Of a stretch of 64,000 bases of DNA, positions 9,728-19,473 are shown one piece after another. The DNA is taken from NCBI RefSeq assembly GCF_002327105.1, contig NZ_CP023406.1, positions 3,038,001-3,102,000 of the forward strand, in the 5' to 3' direction. Source of the DNA: Luteimonas chenhongjianii (GTDB taxonomy: Bacteria; Pseudomonadota; Gammaproteobacteria; Xanthomonadales; Xanthomonadaceae). Position 1 is the stretch's first letter; every line of letters begins with the position of its first letter. The notes beneath the pieces are model-generated. The model saw nothing but the letters and a program-made list of their open reading frames with translations, was not told where the DNA came from and ran no database searches. A program made the position numbers and the translations under genes.

Positions 9728-10459
9728 ATGACTTACTGCATCGGTTTGAACCTCGACGAAGGCCTCGTACTGGCCTCCGATTCGCGTACCAATGCCGGTG
9801 TGGACCACATCCGCCGTGCCGGAAAACTGCGGGTCTTCGCCCAGGATGGCGACCGGGTCGTGGTCACGCTGTCGGCGGGCAACCTCTCGCTGACGCAGAA
9901 CGTGCTCAACCTCATCGAGCATCGCGCGCGTCACGAGACCGATCGCGTCGGCATCCTCAATGCGCAGTCGATGTTCCAGGTGGCGCAGGTGGTCGGGGAT
10001 GCGATGCGCGAGATCCGCGCCCGTGACGAGAGCTATCTGCGCGACAGCGGAATCGATCCGAGTGGTTCGTTCATCGTCGGCGGCCAGATCCGCGGCGAGG
10101 CGCCGCGCCTGTTTCTTGTCTACTCGGAAGGCAACTTCATCGAGAGCTCGCGGGAGACACCGTTCTTCCAGAGCGGCGAGATCAAGTTCGGCAAGCCGAT
10201 CCTGGACCGGGTGATCACCTCGCGCACCGACCTGGTCACCGCGACAAAATGCGCGCTGGTGTCGTTCGATTCGACGATCCGCTCGAACCTGTCGGTCGGC
10301 CCGCCGATCGATCTGCTGGTCTACTGCCGCGACAGCCTCCAGGTCCAGATCCAGCGGCGCTACGAGGATGGCGACGCCTACCTGCAGTCGATCCGGAGCC
10401 ACTGGAACGAGAGCATGCGCCGCGCCGTCGCCGATCTACCGTTGCCCGACTGGGCCTGA
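9728..10459 (+). CDS. Anbu, bacterial proteasome-like peptidase
   Basis: A 243-residue Ntn-hydrolase of the Anbu family, a bacterial relative of proteasome beta subunits and HslV. After removal of Met1, Thr2 becomes the N-terminal nucleophile (MTYCIGLNLDEG). Asp18 (ASDSRTNAG) and Lys33 (AGKLRVF) occupy the other proteasome-type catalytic positions, so the site looks complete. The conserved SFIVGGQI block follows the central strands. The chain is longer than HslV, as usual for Anbu. Linkage to the ATP-grasp and alpha-E genes is typical and suggests that Anbu processes or degrades a product of those enzymes. No ATPase partner such as hslU is next to it. The gene faces a convergent S9 peptidase. 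Confidence 0.92.
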   Translation: MTYCIGLNLDEGLVLASDSRTNAGVDHIRRAGKLRVFAQDGDRVVVTLSAGNLSLTQNVLNLIEHRARHETDRVGILNAQSMFQVAQVVGDAMREIRARDESYLRDSGIDPSGSFIVGGQIRGEAPRLFLVYSEGNFIESSRETPFFQSGEIKFGKPILDRVITSRTDLVTATKCALVSFDSTIRSNLSVGPPIDLLVYCRDSLQVQIQRRYEDGDAYLQSIRSHWNESMRRAVADLPLPDWA

Positions 10460-10613
10460 TCCGGCCGCTGCACGCGTGGCGCATGACCCACGGGGAACCG
10501 ACGCGCCCGGCTCCCGCATCCTCCCCGGCCCTCCTCCGGGAGAGATTCGCGAAATGCGGATGATGCTCACCAGCGCAGACCCCCATACCTCTCATCCGAA
10601 GTGCTTGCGCGCA

Positions 10614-10640
10614 TCGGCCCCTCCCGAAGGGAGAGGCCGA
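10614..10640. terminator. Hairpin between convergent anbu and S9 peptidase genes
   Basis: TCGGCCCCTCCC and GGGAGAGGCCGA can pair around a GAA loop with one mismatch. It lies 15 bp beyond the stop of the minus-strand peptidase and 155 bp beyond anbu. It has no T tract, so it is only a possible terminator. The remainder of the 10460-10654 gap shows no gene. Confidence 0.35.
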
Positions 10641-10654
10641 TTGACGAGACGCGC

Positions 10655-13159
10655 TCAGCGCGCGGTATCCGCCGGTCGGTTCTTCACGTGCCGGTCCAGC
10701 CACGCCTCCGTTTCATGGAGCATGTGCAGGATCGACTCGCGGGCGCGGTAGCCGTGCGACTCCTTGGGCAGCATCACCAGACGCGCCGTGCCACCCAGAC
10801 CCTTGATCGCAGCGAACATGCGCTCGCTCTGCATCGGGAAGGTGCCGGAGTTGTTGTCCTCCTCGCCATGGATCAGCAGGATCGGGTCCTTGATCTGCCC
10901 GGCATAGTTGAACGGCGACATCTTCAGATACGTGTCCTGGGCCTGCCAGTAGTTGCGCTCCTCGGCCTGGAAACCGAACGGCGTCAGCGTGCGGTTGTAG
11001 GCGCCGCTGCGGGCGATGCCGGCCGCGAACAGGCGCGAGTGCGCCAGCAGGTTGCCGGTCATGAACGCGCCGTAGGAGTGCCCGCCGATCGCGACACGGC
11101 GACGGTCGGCCACGCCGCGGCGTACCGCTTCGTCGATCGCGGCCTCGGCGCTCGCCACCAGCTGCTCGATGTAGGTGTCGTTGGGCTCCGCGTTGCCTTC
11201 ACCGATGATCGGCATCGACACGTCGGCAAACACCGCATACCCCATCGCCAGGAACGCCTGCGGCCCCCAGTAGCCGATCGCATTGAAGCGGTGCGGCGAA
11301 TCGGTGACCTGGCTGGCGGCATCGGCGGATTTGAACTCGCCCGGATACGCCCACATCAGCATCGGCAGCGGGCCGTCGCGCCTGGCGTCGTAGCCGGCCG
11401 GCAGGTACAGCGTGCCGCTGAGGTCCACGCCATCCTTGCGCTTGAAGCGCACCAGCTCCTTCTGCACGTCGCGCAGCTGCGGCGTGGGATGTTCGAATGC
11501 GGTCAGCGCCATCGGCGCCGCGTCGGGTGCATCGACCCGGCGCACGAGATAGTTCGCCGGGTCGACCTGGGTCTCGCGCGAGGTCAACAGCCGCGTGGCC
11601 TGGGCATCGAGCACCGCCACCGGGGCTTCGTAGTACGGCGCCTGCGAGTGGAACAGCCGCTCGGTGCTGCCGTCGGCGAGGTTCTGGCGATCCAGGAAGG
11701 GGCGATCGCCATCGTCGGAGGCGCCATCACCGATGCGGTAGATGCTGGTGCCGTCGGCGGCGATCAGCAGCCGGCTGTTGCCGGTGGCGTCGGGCATCGT
11801 GACCGCGCTGCCGGGATCGGCATAGCGATCCTCGTAGGAACCGTCGCGCACGAGCACCGGCGCCGCCCCACCATCGGGCTGCAACCTCCACTCGCGGATC
11901 TTTCGGGTCTTCCACCAGTACTCACTGAGCAGGGCGAGATCGCCGGTGCCCCACTGCGTGCCGGCATAGCGCATCGACAGTTCGGCCAGCACCTGCGGTG
12001 CATCGCGGAACGGCGCAGCCTGCATGTAGACGATGTCGCGCACGTCGGCCTCACGCGACGGATCACCGCCGTCCTGCGCTTCCACCCACGCGAGCGTGGC
12101 GGGCGCATCACTGCGCCAGGCGACCGAACGCACACCGGTCGGCACCGCGTCGTTGCCGACCGGCAGGCCCTCGACCAGCGGCAGACGGGCGACGGTGTGC
12201 TGCACGGCGCCGTCCAGACCGACGACCTCGATCCGGCGCGGGAAGCGCGAATACGGAACCTGGTAGGAGAACGGCCGGTCGATCTGCTGGCGCAGGATGT
12301 GGCGTCCGTCGGGTGACGCGCTCGCGCTCGTGGTCATGCCCGGCGCGCCAATCGGCGTGACCCGGCCATCGAGCGCCACATACGCGAGCTGACTGGTCAT
12401 GTAGTGCGCGAACACGCGCGCATCCGCCTCGCTGCGCAGCAGGTCCTGGTAGGTGCGCAGCTGCTGCACCGTGCCACCGGCGCCGGTGTCCTGCACATTC
12501 GGGCCGGCTGGCACCGCATCTTCCTGCCCCACCTCGCCCTGCCCTTCGGGCCGCAGGCGGACCAGCAGAGAGCGGCTGTCGGGCATCCATTCGAAACCGT
12601 TGCCGACCACCGCATTGAGCGGCTGCGTGAGCAGCCGGCGCGCCTGACGGGTGGCGACATCGACGATCCACAACTGCACTTGCCCGGCGCGCATGTCGAC
12701 CTGGCTGAAGGCGATATGGCGCTGGTCGGGAGACCACAGCAGCGAGGCCAGCGACAGCGGCTCGGGCAGTCCGGCGATACGCTGATCGCCACCGCCGTCC
12801 ACCGGCCGCAGCCACAGATCGGTGACGTACGAGGCACGGCTGCTGGAATAGGTCTTGGGGTTGATCCGGATACCGGCCAGCTTGAGCTCGGGCTGCGCGA
12901 CTTCGGCAATACCGGGCAATGCAGGCGTCTGCAGGAAAACCGCCAGATCGCGATTCGGGCTCAGCAGCAGCCGCGGCGGGCGCGGTGCGTCGACGATCGC
13001 CTGCAGGGCCTCGGGCGGCAACTGGTAGCCGCTGGTGTTGGACGTCGCCGCGCCAAGGCCGTCCTGCGCGAGCAGGGGCGCGCTCCATGACAGGCTTGCG
13101 GCAAGCAGCGTGGCGGAAACGACCACGGAGAGGTGGCGACGGGTACTCGTTGAAGACAT
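10655..13159 (-). CDS. Secreted S9 family prolyl oligopeptidase-type peptidase
   Basis: An 834-residue exported serine peptidase. I chose ATG 13159 because it gives a clean signal peptide (MSSTSTRRHLSVVVSATLLAASLSWS..LLAQ, cleavage after about residue 32). The middle is a beta-propeller-like region with repeated strand patterns. The C-terminal alpha/beta-hydrolase domain has the nucleophile elbow GGHSYGAF (Ser at about 695), an Asp in HGEEDNNSGTFPMQSERM (about 770) and a His in KESHGYRARES (about 801). That pattern resembles the glutamyl-endopeptidase-like branch of family S9 (related to plant CGEP) rather than classical prolyl oligopeptidase. It probably works in the periplasm on peptides. 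Single-gene unit converging on anbu. Confidence 0.88.
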   Translation of the reverse strand: MSSTSTRRHLSVVVSATLLAASLSWSAPLLAQDGLGAATSNTSGYQLPPEALQAIVDAPRPPRLLLSPNRDLAVFLQTPALPGIAEVAQPELKLAGIRINPKTYSSSRASYVTDLWLRPVDGGGDQRIAGLPEPLSLASLLWSPDQRHIAFSQVDMRAGQVQLWIVDVATRQARRLLTQPLNAVVGNGFEWMPDSRSLLVRLRPEGQGEVGQEDAVPAGPNVQDTGAGGTVQQLRTYQDLLRSEADARVFAHYMTSQLAYVALDGRVTPIGAPGMTTSASASPDGRHILRQQIDRPFSYQVPYSRFPRRIEVVGLDGAVQHTVARLPLVEGLPVGNDAVPTGVRSVAWRSDAPATLAWVEAQDGGDPSREADVRDIVYMQAAPFRDAPQVLAELSMRYAGTQWGTGDLALLSEYWWKTRKIREWRLQPDGGAAPVLVRDGSYEDRYADPGSAVTMPDATGNSRLLIAADGTSIYRIGDGASDDGDRPFLDRQNLADGSTERLFHSQAPYYEAPVAVLDAQATRLLTSRETQVDPANYLVRRVDAPDAAPMALTAFEHPTPQLRDVQKELVRFKRKDGVDLSGTLYLPAGYDARRDGPLPMLMWAYPGEFKSADAASQVTDSPHRFNAIGYWGPQAFLAMGYAVFADVSMPIIGEGNAEPNDTYIEQLVASAEAAIDEAVRRGVADRRRVAIGGHSYGAFMTGNLLAHSRLFAAGIARSGAYNRTLTPFGFQAEERNYWQAQDTYLKMSPFNYAGQIKDPILLIHGEEDNNSGTFPMQSERMFAAIKGLGGTARLVMLPKESHGYRARESILHMLHETEAWLDRHVKNRPADTAR

Positions 13160-13291
13160 CGGCAGGCAATCCGGACATACGCGGGTCGTCGAGCATACCC
13201 GCCGCATCAGGGCCTACCCGCGCAATCGGACCGGGACCGTCGGGACTTGCAGCGAGACACGCGTTTGCGGCAGACGCATCACAACGGGACG

Positions 13292-13320
13292 CAAAAAAAC
13301 GGGCCACCCGAAGGTGGCCC
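13292..13320 (-). terminator. Terminator of the LysM gene
   Basis: GGGCCACC and GGTGGCCC pair around a short CGAA loop. On the minus strand the stem is followed by a run of seven T residues (AAAAAAA at 13293-13299 on the plus strand). It lies 40 bp after the minus-strand stop at 13360, giving a textbook intrinsic terminator. Confidence 0.85.
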
Positions 13321-13359
13321 CGAAACTGACATCCATTCGATGCCAAACCGTGCAGCGGA

Positions 13360-15147
13360 TCAGCGCGTCTGCACATCCGCATCGATACGGGCATAGCCGC
13401 GATTGGAGCTGTCTCCGTCGGCCCCTGCGGAAATGGTCTGCAGGCGCGCGGCGAAACCGTAGGCATCGCCGCCGAGATTGCGCGCCAGCGCCACCGCAAA
13501 GTCCATCGTGTCGTTGACCGGCGTGCCGCTGTAGTCCTCGACGAGAACGCGCAGGTCCGGATGCGCGCCGCCCAGCTCGTTGCCGTCGACCGTCGCGCGT
13601 GTCTGCGTGATCAGGGCCTGGAGCTGCGATTCGCTGAAGGTCAGCGTCACCGTCTCGCCGGCCCCGACCGGTCCCGCGCCATCGACGTCGCCGGTCAGCG
13701 CCCAGTTCAGCAGATCGGCGTTGGCCTGCTCTTCGCTGGCTTCGTTGCGACCGAGGATGTTGCGTTCGAACCAGTTGTAGGACGGTCGATCGGTATCGAG
13801 CTCGAAGGCGTAGCTGCGCTCGCCCGGCAGTTCGTTTCCTGCTGCGTCGAAGCGCTGCTCGATGGTCAGCGGTACGTTGCCTCCATAGCTCAGATCGGTG
13901 GTCAGTGACCGCGAGCCGTCCGGGTATTCGACCTGCACCGAACTGCCGAGATTGGCCTGCCCGCCGAGCGCCACGCTCAGGCTGTCGTAACCGGCACGAA
14001 GCTGGGTCTGCGAGGAATAGTCGATGCGCGAGATCGTGGCGACGTTGTCGACGCCCGCTGTCTCGTGCGCCACCTGTCCGGTCGAATTGAAGTGGGCATA
14101 CGCGGCCTGGCCTTCGACGCTGGAGATGTCGAACTCGGCGGTCTGCAGGGTCGCGCCGTGCAGCTGGTCCTCGCGGCCTGCCATCAGCGACAGATCGCCC
14201 GCGCGCAGGCCCACGCCGTTGAAGGCGTTGATCGTTTCGGTCGGGCCGCTGGTCACCCGCACCGTGTCGGCGTCCACGCGCTCGACCGTGTAGCTGACCC
14301 CATCGGACTCCTTGACCTTGGTCTCGGTGCCGATCATGCGGAACGAGCCGGCGAGCGCGGTCTCGGCGAACGCGCTGCTGTCGAGCGTGACGCTGCCGCC
14401 GACCGGGATCGTCGTCGGGTCGAAGGGATTCACCGCTGCCGCCGCCTCGACGCTGCGGTCCTCCCCGGGCAAGGTGACCTTGTAGGTGGATTCGAAACCG
14501 GTTGCGGCGCTGGCCTCGACCTCCGCGCCGCCGCGGCCACCGGCGTTCGCCTCCCCCGACACGCTGACCTGGGTGCCTGTGGTGACCGCAAACGACGTCG
14601 TGCCATCGCCGCTGCTTTCCTGCACTTCGACGGAGGACTCGCTGGCCACGCTGATCGACGCGCCGCGACTGCCAGCTGCCGCACCTTCGGCGCGGCTGTT
14701 CCCGAGTTGGACTTCCTGCTCGGCGGTCAGCTTCACCGCCGTGCTGTCGGGCTGCCAGGTGATGCTGCCATCGGCCGCCTTGGCGGACACCTTGATGTCG
14801 GTGGTGGAGTGGTTCGCATCTCCGCCCTCGACATCGCCACTGGCGCTCATCGGCGAGACGGGGATCTCGATGACATCGCCCGGCTGGATGACATTGCCGC
14901 CCTGCGCAGTCGGCGAGACCAGTTGCGGATTGGCCGCGTGGATCGCTTCGGGACTGACCATGTAGCGCTCGGCGAGCGAAGCCACGGTATCGCCGGCCAC
15001 CACGTTGTGCCGGGTGGGATCGAGCGTAGGTGTGGGGAGGGTCCGCGCAATCGAGCCGCCGCCGTCATGTATTTGCATGTGCACGCGATCCACCTGGTCG
15101 TCGTCGAAGAGTCGCGCCATCGGCGCGTACTGCAGATGGTCCTGCAT
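13360..15147 (-). CDS. Large LysM-domain protein of unknown function
   Basis: A 595-residue acidic protein rich in Ser, Thr, Ala and Gly. One LysM domain is visible at about residues 46-95 (HNVVAGDTVASLAERYMVS...NVIQPGDVIEIPV), a peptidoglycan- or glycan-binding module. The remaining 500 residues are low-complexity, beta-rich-looking sequence with many VS/VT/GT dipeptides and no catalytic motif that I recognise. There is no signal peptide or membrane segment, so export would need another route. The start is uncertain: ATG 15147 is the longest, while the in-frame ATG encoding MQIHDGGG (about residue 24) has a purine-rich site upstream. A strong terminator follows. I checked the C-terminus for the XVIPCD signal of T4SS effectors and did not find it. 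Confidence 0.75.
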   Translation of the reverse strand: MQDHLQYAPMARLFDDDQVDRVHMQIHDGGGSIARTLPTPTLDPTRHNVVAGDTVASLAERYMVSPEAIHAANPQLVSPTAQGGNVIQPGDVIEIPVSPMSASGDVEGGDANHSTTDIKVSAKAADGSITWQPDSTAVKLTAEQEVQLGNSRAEGAAAGSRGASISVASESSVEVQESSGDGTTSFAVTTGTQVSVSGEANAGGRGGAEVEASAATGFESTYKVTLPGEDRSVEAAAAVNPFDPTTIPVGGSVTLDSSAFAETALAGSFRMIGTETKVKESDGVSYTVERVDADTVRVTSGPTETINAFNGVGLRAGDLSLMAGREDQLHGATLQTAEFDISSVEGQAAYAHFNSTGQVAHETAGVDNVATISRIDYSSQTQLRAGYDSLSVALGGQANLGSSVQVEYPDGSRSLTTDLSYGGNVPLTIEQRFDAAGNELPGERSYAFELDTDRPSYNWFERNILGRNEASEEQANADLLNWALTGDVDGAGPVGAGETVTLTFSESQLQALITQTRATVDGNELGGAHPDLRVLVEDYSGTPVNDTMDFAVALARNLGGDAYGFAARLQTISAGADGDSSNRGYARIDADVQTR

Positions 15148-15291
15148 GCCGGACGCGCCGACCTACTGGGGTAAACCCGAGGCCATGCCCCCAGCCTGAA
15201 CTTCTGTTCATTCGATGACCCCGAAGTGCCGTACCGGTGCGACGTCCCGGGATCGCCGGCCCGCGGCCTGCGATAGAATGGGCGTCCGCCT

Positions 15292-15374
15292 CGCCGAGGG
15301 GCGCTGCGACCGTCACGTGGGTCAACCACGCGCCACACTTCCAGTGCGGCTGTCCACGACGGCCAGGCTCGGCG
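15292..15374 (+). ncRNA. SAH riboswitch upstream of ahcY
   Basis: The sequence matches the S-adenosylhomocysteine riboswitch pattern: a CCGAGG..GCGCTGCGACC conserved 5' block (15294-15312) and a CAGGCTCGG 3' block (15364-15372). CGCCGAG (15292-15298) and CTCGGCG (15368-15374) form a perfect 7-bp P1 stem. An internal hairpin ACGTGG/CCACGC lies in between, and GGCTGTCC..GGCC adds the pseudoknot-type region. It lies 66 nt before the ahcY start codon. In the known class, SAH binding turns on expression of SAH hydrolase. Confidence 0.9.
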
Positions 15375-15440
15375 CGGTGTCCTGCAAACGGCGCCCGTAA
15401 TCGCGAATGCGCATCCCGCATTCCTGCTACGGAGCACGCA

Positions 15441-16895
<1,455 letters not shown>

Positions 16896-16920
16896 TCGCC
16901 TCGCCGGTCACCGCGGTACG

Positions 16921-16951
16921 GAAAAAGGGCGCCGCAAGGCGCCCTTTTTTT
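16921..16951. terminator. Strong bidirectional terminator after ahcY
   Basis: GGGCGCC (16927-16933) and GGCGCCC (16938-16944) pair around GCAA, with AAAAA before the stem and TTTTTTT after it. It lies 25 bp past the ahcY stop and can also stop minus-strand transcripts from the dehydrogenase operon. Confidence 0.92.
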
Positions 16952-17219
16952 GTGCGTGCGCTCAGCGTACGAAGCGCGACCAAGACGCCTGCCACAATCG
17001 CCGGCGGCCTCGAACACACGCGCCCCTGCAGGAGTGCGCGCTCGGCCATACCAGTCATTCGGTTGCGAGCGCGGCAACGGTGACGAGAAGCAGCCACGGC
17101 CTCCGCCCACTGCGAGCCCCGCTGCGACCGCGAGCCAGGCGGACAGGCAAACCACACCGCCCGCGCAAGACCGGAACGGCGCCGCATGGCTCCGTTTCCG
17201 TTCTGCCAGGCTGCTGCGC
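16952..17219. other. Intergenic stretch, no gene recognised
   Basis: This is GC-rich sequence between the ahcY terminator and the minus-strand small-protein stop codon. It contains no convincing reading frame, RNA gene or repeat. It is the region between two converging transcription units. Confidence 0.5.
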
Positions 17220-17630
17220 TCAGTCGTCGCGCAGCAACCACCACGCAGCGAGCGCGGCGCCGATACCGACGACTGCGAGCTTCGTCGGCGACCGACGCAC
17301 GTCCTCGCACAGTCCTTCCACCACGTTGACGCGGTCGGCGGCGATCAGCATCAGCCAGTGGCCGATGTCGTTCTCGCTGCGCTTGAACGCGGCGCGCCGG
17401 ATGACGCCGCTCAGCCCCTTGGGCGGCAGGCGCGTGCCGAAAGTGCGCGAATGTTCGGGCCGCTCGACCGATTTGAGGATTTCGACGGTCATCGGCTGCT
17501 GCGGCGGTGGATCGCTCCACGGCACATCGAGCCGCGGCGGGGTGCGCTCCATCGGCACCGCCGGGCGGTTTTCCCGCGGCAGGTCTGCGCCCCAGCCGGG
17601 GATGTGGGCGAACTTGCTTGCGTTGTCCAT
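17220..17630 (-). CDS. Small C-tail-anchored protein next to Zn-alcohol dehydrogenase
   Basis: A 136-residue protein of unknown function. The N-terminal half is proline-rich and begins with MDNASKFAHIPGWGADL. The middle is amphipathic and the last 20 residues contain a single hydrophobic segment (LAVVGIGAALAAWWLL) followed by RDD, so it looks like a C-terminally anchored inner-membrane protein. ATG 17630 is chosen because it gives a compact protein separated by 23 bp from the dehydrogenase stop. Co-transcription with the dehydrogenase is likely. Its role may be membrane recruitment of the enzyme or another factor, but nothing in the sequence proves this. Confidence 0.7.
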   Translation of the reverse strand: MDNASKFAHIPGWGADLPRENRPAVPMERTPPRLDVPWSDPPPQQPMTVEILKSVERPEHSRTFGTRLPPKGLSGVIRRAAFKRSENDIGHWLMLIAADRVNVVEGLCEDVRRSPTKLAVVGIGAALAAWWLLRDD

Positions 17631-17653
17631 GGTCGTCTCCCGTTGGCCGGCCA

Positions 17654-18814
17654 TCACACCGCACCGTATGCGGAGGGCGGTATCAGCACCGGCTTGATGC
17701 AGTTGTCGCGCTTGTTGACGAAGATGTCGTAGGCGTCGGCCACATCCTCCAGCGGAATGCGGTGCGTGATGATGTCCCGCGGCGAAATATGCCCGGCGCG
17801 GATGTGCTCGATCAGCCGCGGCAGGTGGCGCTTGACGCTGGCCTGGTTCATGCGCAGCGTCAGCCCCTTGTTCACCGCGTTGCCGATCGGAATCATGTTG
17901 AAGGTCGGTCCGTACACGCCGACGATCGAGATGCGCCCGCCCTTGCGCACGCTGTTGATGGCCCAGTGCAGCGCGATCGGCGAGCCAGCCTGCATCAGCG
18001 CCATCTTTCCGGTGAAGGTGTGGAACGCACTGCCGCTGGCGTCGCAGCCCACCGCGTCGATGCAGACGTCCGCACCCAGCCAGTCGGTCATCTTCTTCAG
18101 ATGCGTGGCCATGTCGTCGATCTCGCGGAAGTTCACCGTCTCGCAGTGGGCGAACTTCTTCGCGAACTCCAGGCGGTAGTCCTCGCAGTCGACCACGATC
18201 ACCCGGCCCGCGCCGAAGAACCACGCGCTCTTGGCGGCGAACAATCCGACCGGGCCGGCACCGAACACAACCACCGTGTCACCCTCGCGGATGTCGCCCA
18301 TCTCCGCGGCCTGGTAGCCGGTCGGAAACGCATCGGTCAGCAGCACCGCATCCTCGATATGGATGTCGTCGGGAATCACGGTGGGGCCGACATCCGCGAA
18401 GGGCACTCGCACGTACTCGGCCTGGCCGCCGTCATAGCCGCCGGCGGTGTGGGTGTAGCCGTAGAAGCCGCCCATCGCGCTGGCTTCGGAATTGACGTTG
18501 TGGCAATTGCCGTAGAGCTCCTTCTGGCAGAAGAAGCAGCTGCCGCAGAAGATGTTGAACGGCACCAGCACACGGTCGCCGACCTTGAGGTTGCGCACCG
18601 AGGGCCCGACTTCCTCGACGACGCCGGTGAACTCGTGGCCGATGATCGACCCGACGCGCGTATCGGGCACCAGGCCGTTGTAGATGTGGATATCGGAACC
18701 GCAGATGCAGCTGCGGGTCACGCGCACGATCGCGTCGTTGGGATGCTCGATCTCGGGCTCGGCGACGTGAGCGATGCGCATCGTGCGCGGTCGCCGGTAG
18801 GTGGTGGCCAGCAT
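17654..18814 (-). CDS. Zinc-dependent alcohol dehydrogenase (MDR family)
   Basis: A 386-residue medium-chain dehydrogenase/reductase. It has the catalytic zinc site CICGSDIH and GHEFTGVVEEVG, the structural zinc cysteines in CGSCFFCQKELYGNC, and the nucleotide-binding VVVFGAGPVGLFAA motif. The layout resembles the threonine/formaldehyde-type branch with long loops, so an aldehyde or secondary alcohol is a possible substrate; the exact one is unknown. ATG 18814 has a good GGAG site and gives the normal MLATTYRRPRTMRI start. It forms a probable two-gene operon with the tail-anchored protein downstream. Confidence 0.88.
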   Translation of the reverse strand: MLATTYRRPRTMRIAHVAEPEIEHPNDAIVRVTRSCICGSDIHIYNGLVPDTRVGSIIGHEFTGVVEEVGPSVRNLKVGDRVLVPFNIFCGSCFFCQKELYGNCHNVNSEASAMGGFYGYTHTAGGYDGGQAEYVRVPFADVGPTVIPDDIHIEDAVLLTDAFPTGYQAAEMGDIREGDTVVVFGAGPVGLFAAKSAWFFGAGRVIVVDCEDYRLEFAKKFAHCETVNFREIDDMATHLKKMTDWLGADVCIDAVGCDASGSAFHTFTGKMALMQAGSPIALHWAINSVRKGGRISIVGVYGPTFNMIPIGNAVNKGLTLRMNQASVKRHLPRLIEHIRAGHISPRDIITHRIPLEDVADAYDIFVNKRDNCIKPVLIPPSAYGAV

Positions 18815-18915
18815 TCGATTCTCCGTGGGCGGCGGCGCCGGATTCGGCGGAGGCCAGACCATCGCGCGCCGCATGTGAAAGCGGCGCGGGGATCAGCGAA
18901 CTTTCGGCAGCGTGT

Positions 18916-19473
18916 TCAGGGACGCCAGTTGGCGTTGCTGTCCCAGAACTCCACGCTCCGGCGATATGCCTGGCGATCGAGCGGCACGCCGGATCCACCC
19001 TCTTCCACGCCCAGTGCGTTGCGCAGCATCGTGATCGGGGCCATCGGAATCTCCGCCGGTTCCATCGTGTACAGGCAGCCGACGATGCCCCAGTCGCCCT
19101 CGATCGGCGTGCCTTCCTTGTCCAGCTGCTGGCGGCTGTAGAGGATCGGAATGAGGAAGCGCGCCACCGGCGCTTCGACGCCCTCGAACCAGCGCACGAG
19201 CACCGGCAGCTCGGCCGGGTTGCGGGCTTCGTAGCCGGAGCGCAGCAGATGACGGTTGGCCTCGGTGACCGGAACGGTGAGGCAGCGGGTCGAGGTCCAG
19301 TTGCGATGCACGTGCAGCTTGCAGAAGGGCGCGTAGCCGTCGAGCACGGCGAACGGCGCCTCGTCGTTGAGACGCTGCTGGAACTGCGCAGGCGTGCAGT
19401 CCTGGATGGCGTTGGCGCGTCCACCGCGGGGAAACAGGCGGGCGCGGGCGAAGGGGGTCATGACGATGGACAT
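18916..19473 (-). CDS. DUF3228 family protein
   Basis: A 185-residue soluble protein matching the DUF3228 family as I recall it. It begins MSIVMTPFARARLFPRGG and contains the conserved blocks GYAPFCKLHVHRNWT, LLRSGYEARNPAELPVL and EGDWGIVGCLYTMEPAE, with a C-terminal EFWDSNANWRP. There is no signal peptide, membrane segment or known catalytic motif. The function is unknown. It is oriented away from metF, with a 378-bp region between them that must hold both promoters. It may be the last gene before the dehydrogenase operon, but a 101-bp gap separates them. Confidence 0.75.
   Translation of the reverse strand: MSIVMTPFARARLFPRGGRANAIQDCTPAQFQQRLNDEAPFAVLDGYAPFCKLHVHRNWTSTRCLTVPVTEANRHLLRSGYEARNPAELPVLVRWFEGVEAPVARFLIPILYSRQQLDKEGTPIEGDWGIVGCLYTMEPAEIPMAPITMLRNALGVEEGGSGVPLDRQAYRRSVEFWDSNANWRP

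Noticed and set aside
10601..12316. A 571-residue plus-strand frame opposite the S9 peptidase
   Set aside because: Low-complexity Arg/His/Val sequence with no motif; the minus-strand peptidase has a full catalytic triad and signal peptide.
13360..15147. LysM protein considered as a T4SS effector
   Set aside because: Its C-terminus lacks the conserved XVIPCD blocks and it is far from the secretion locus; no support beyond the wall-binding domain.
14065..15174. A plus-strand frame opposite the LysM gene
   Set aside because: Arg/Gly/Ala-rich shadow; the LysM motif and a proper terminator support the minus strand.
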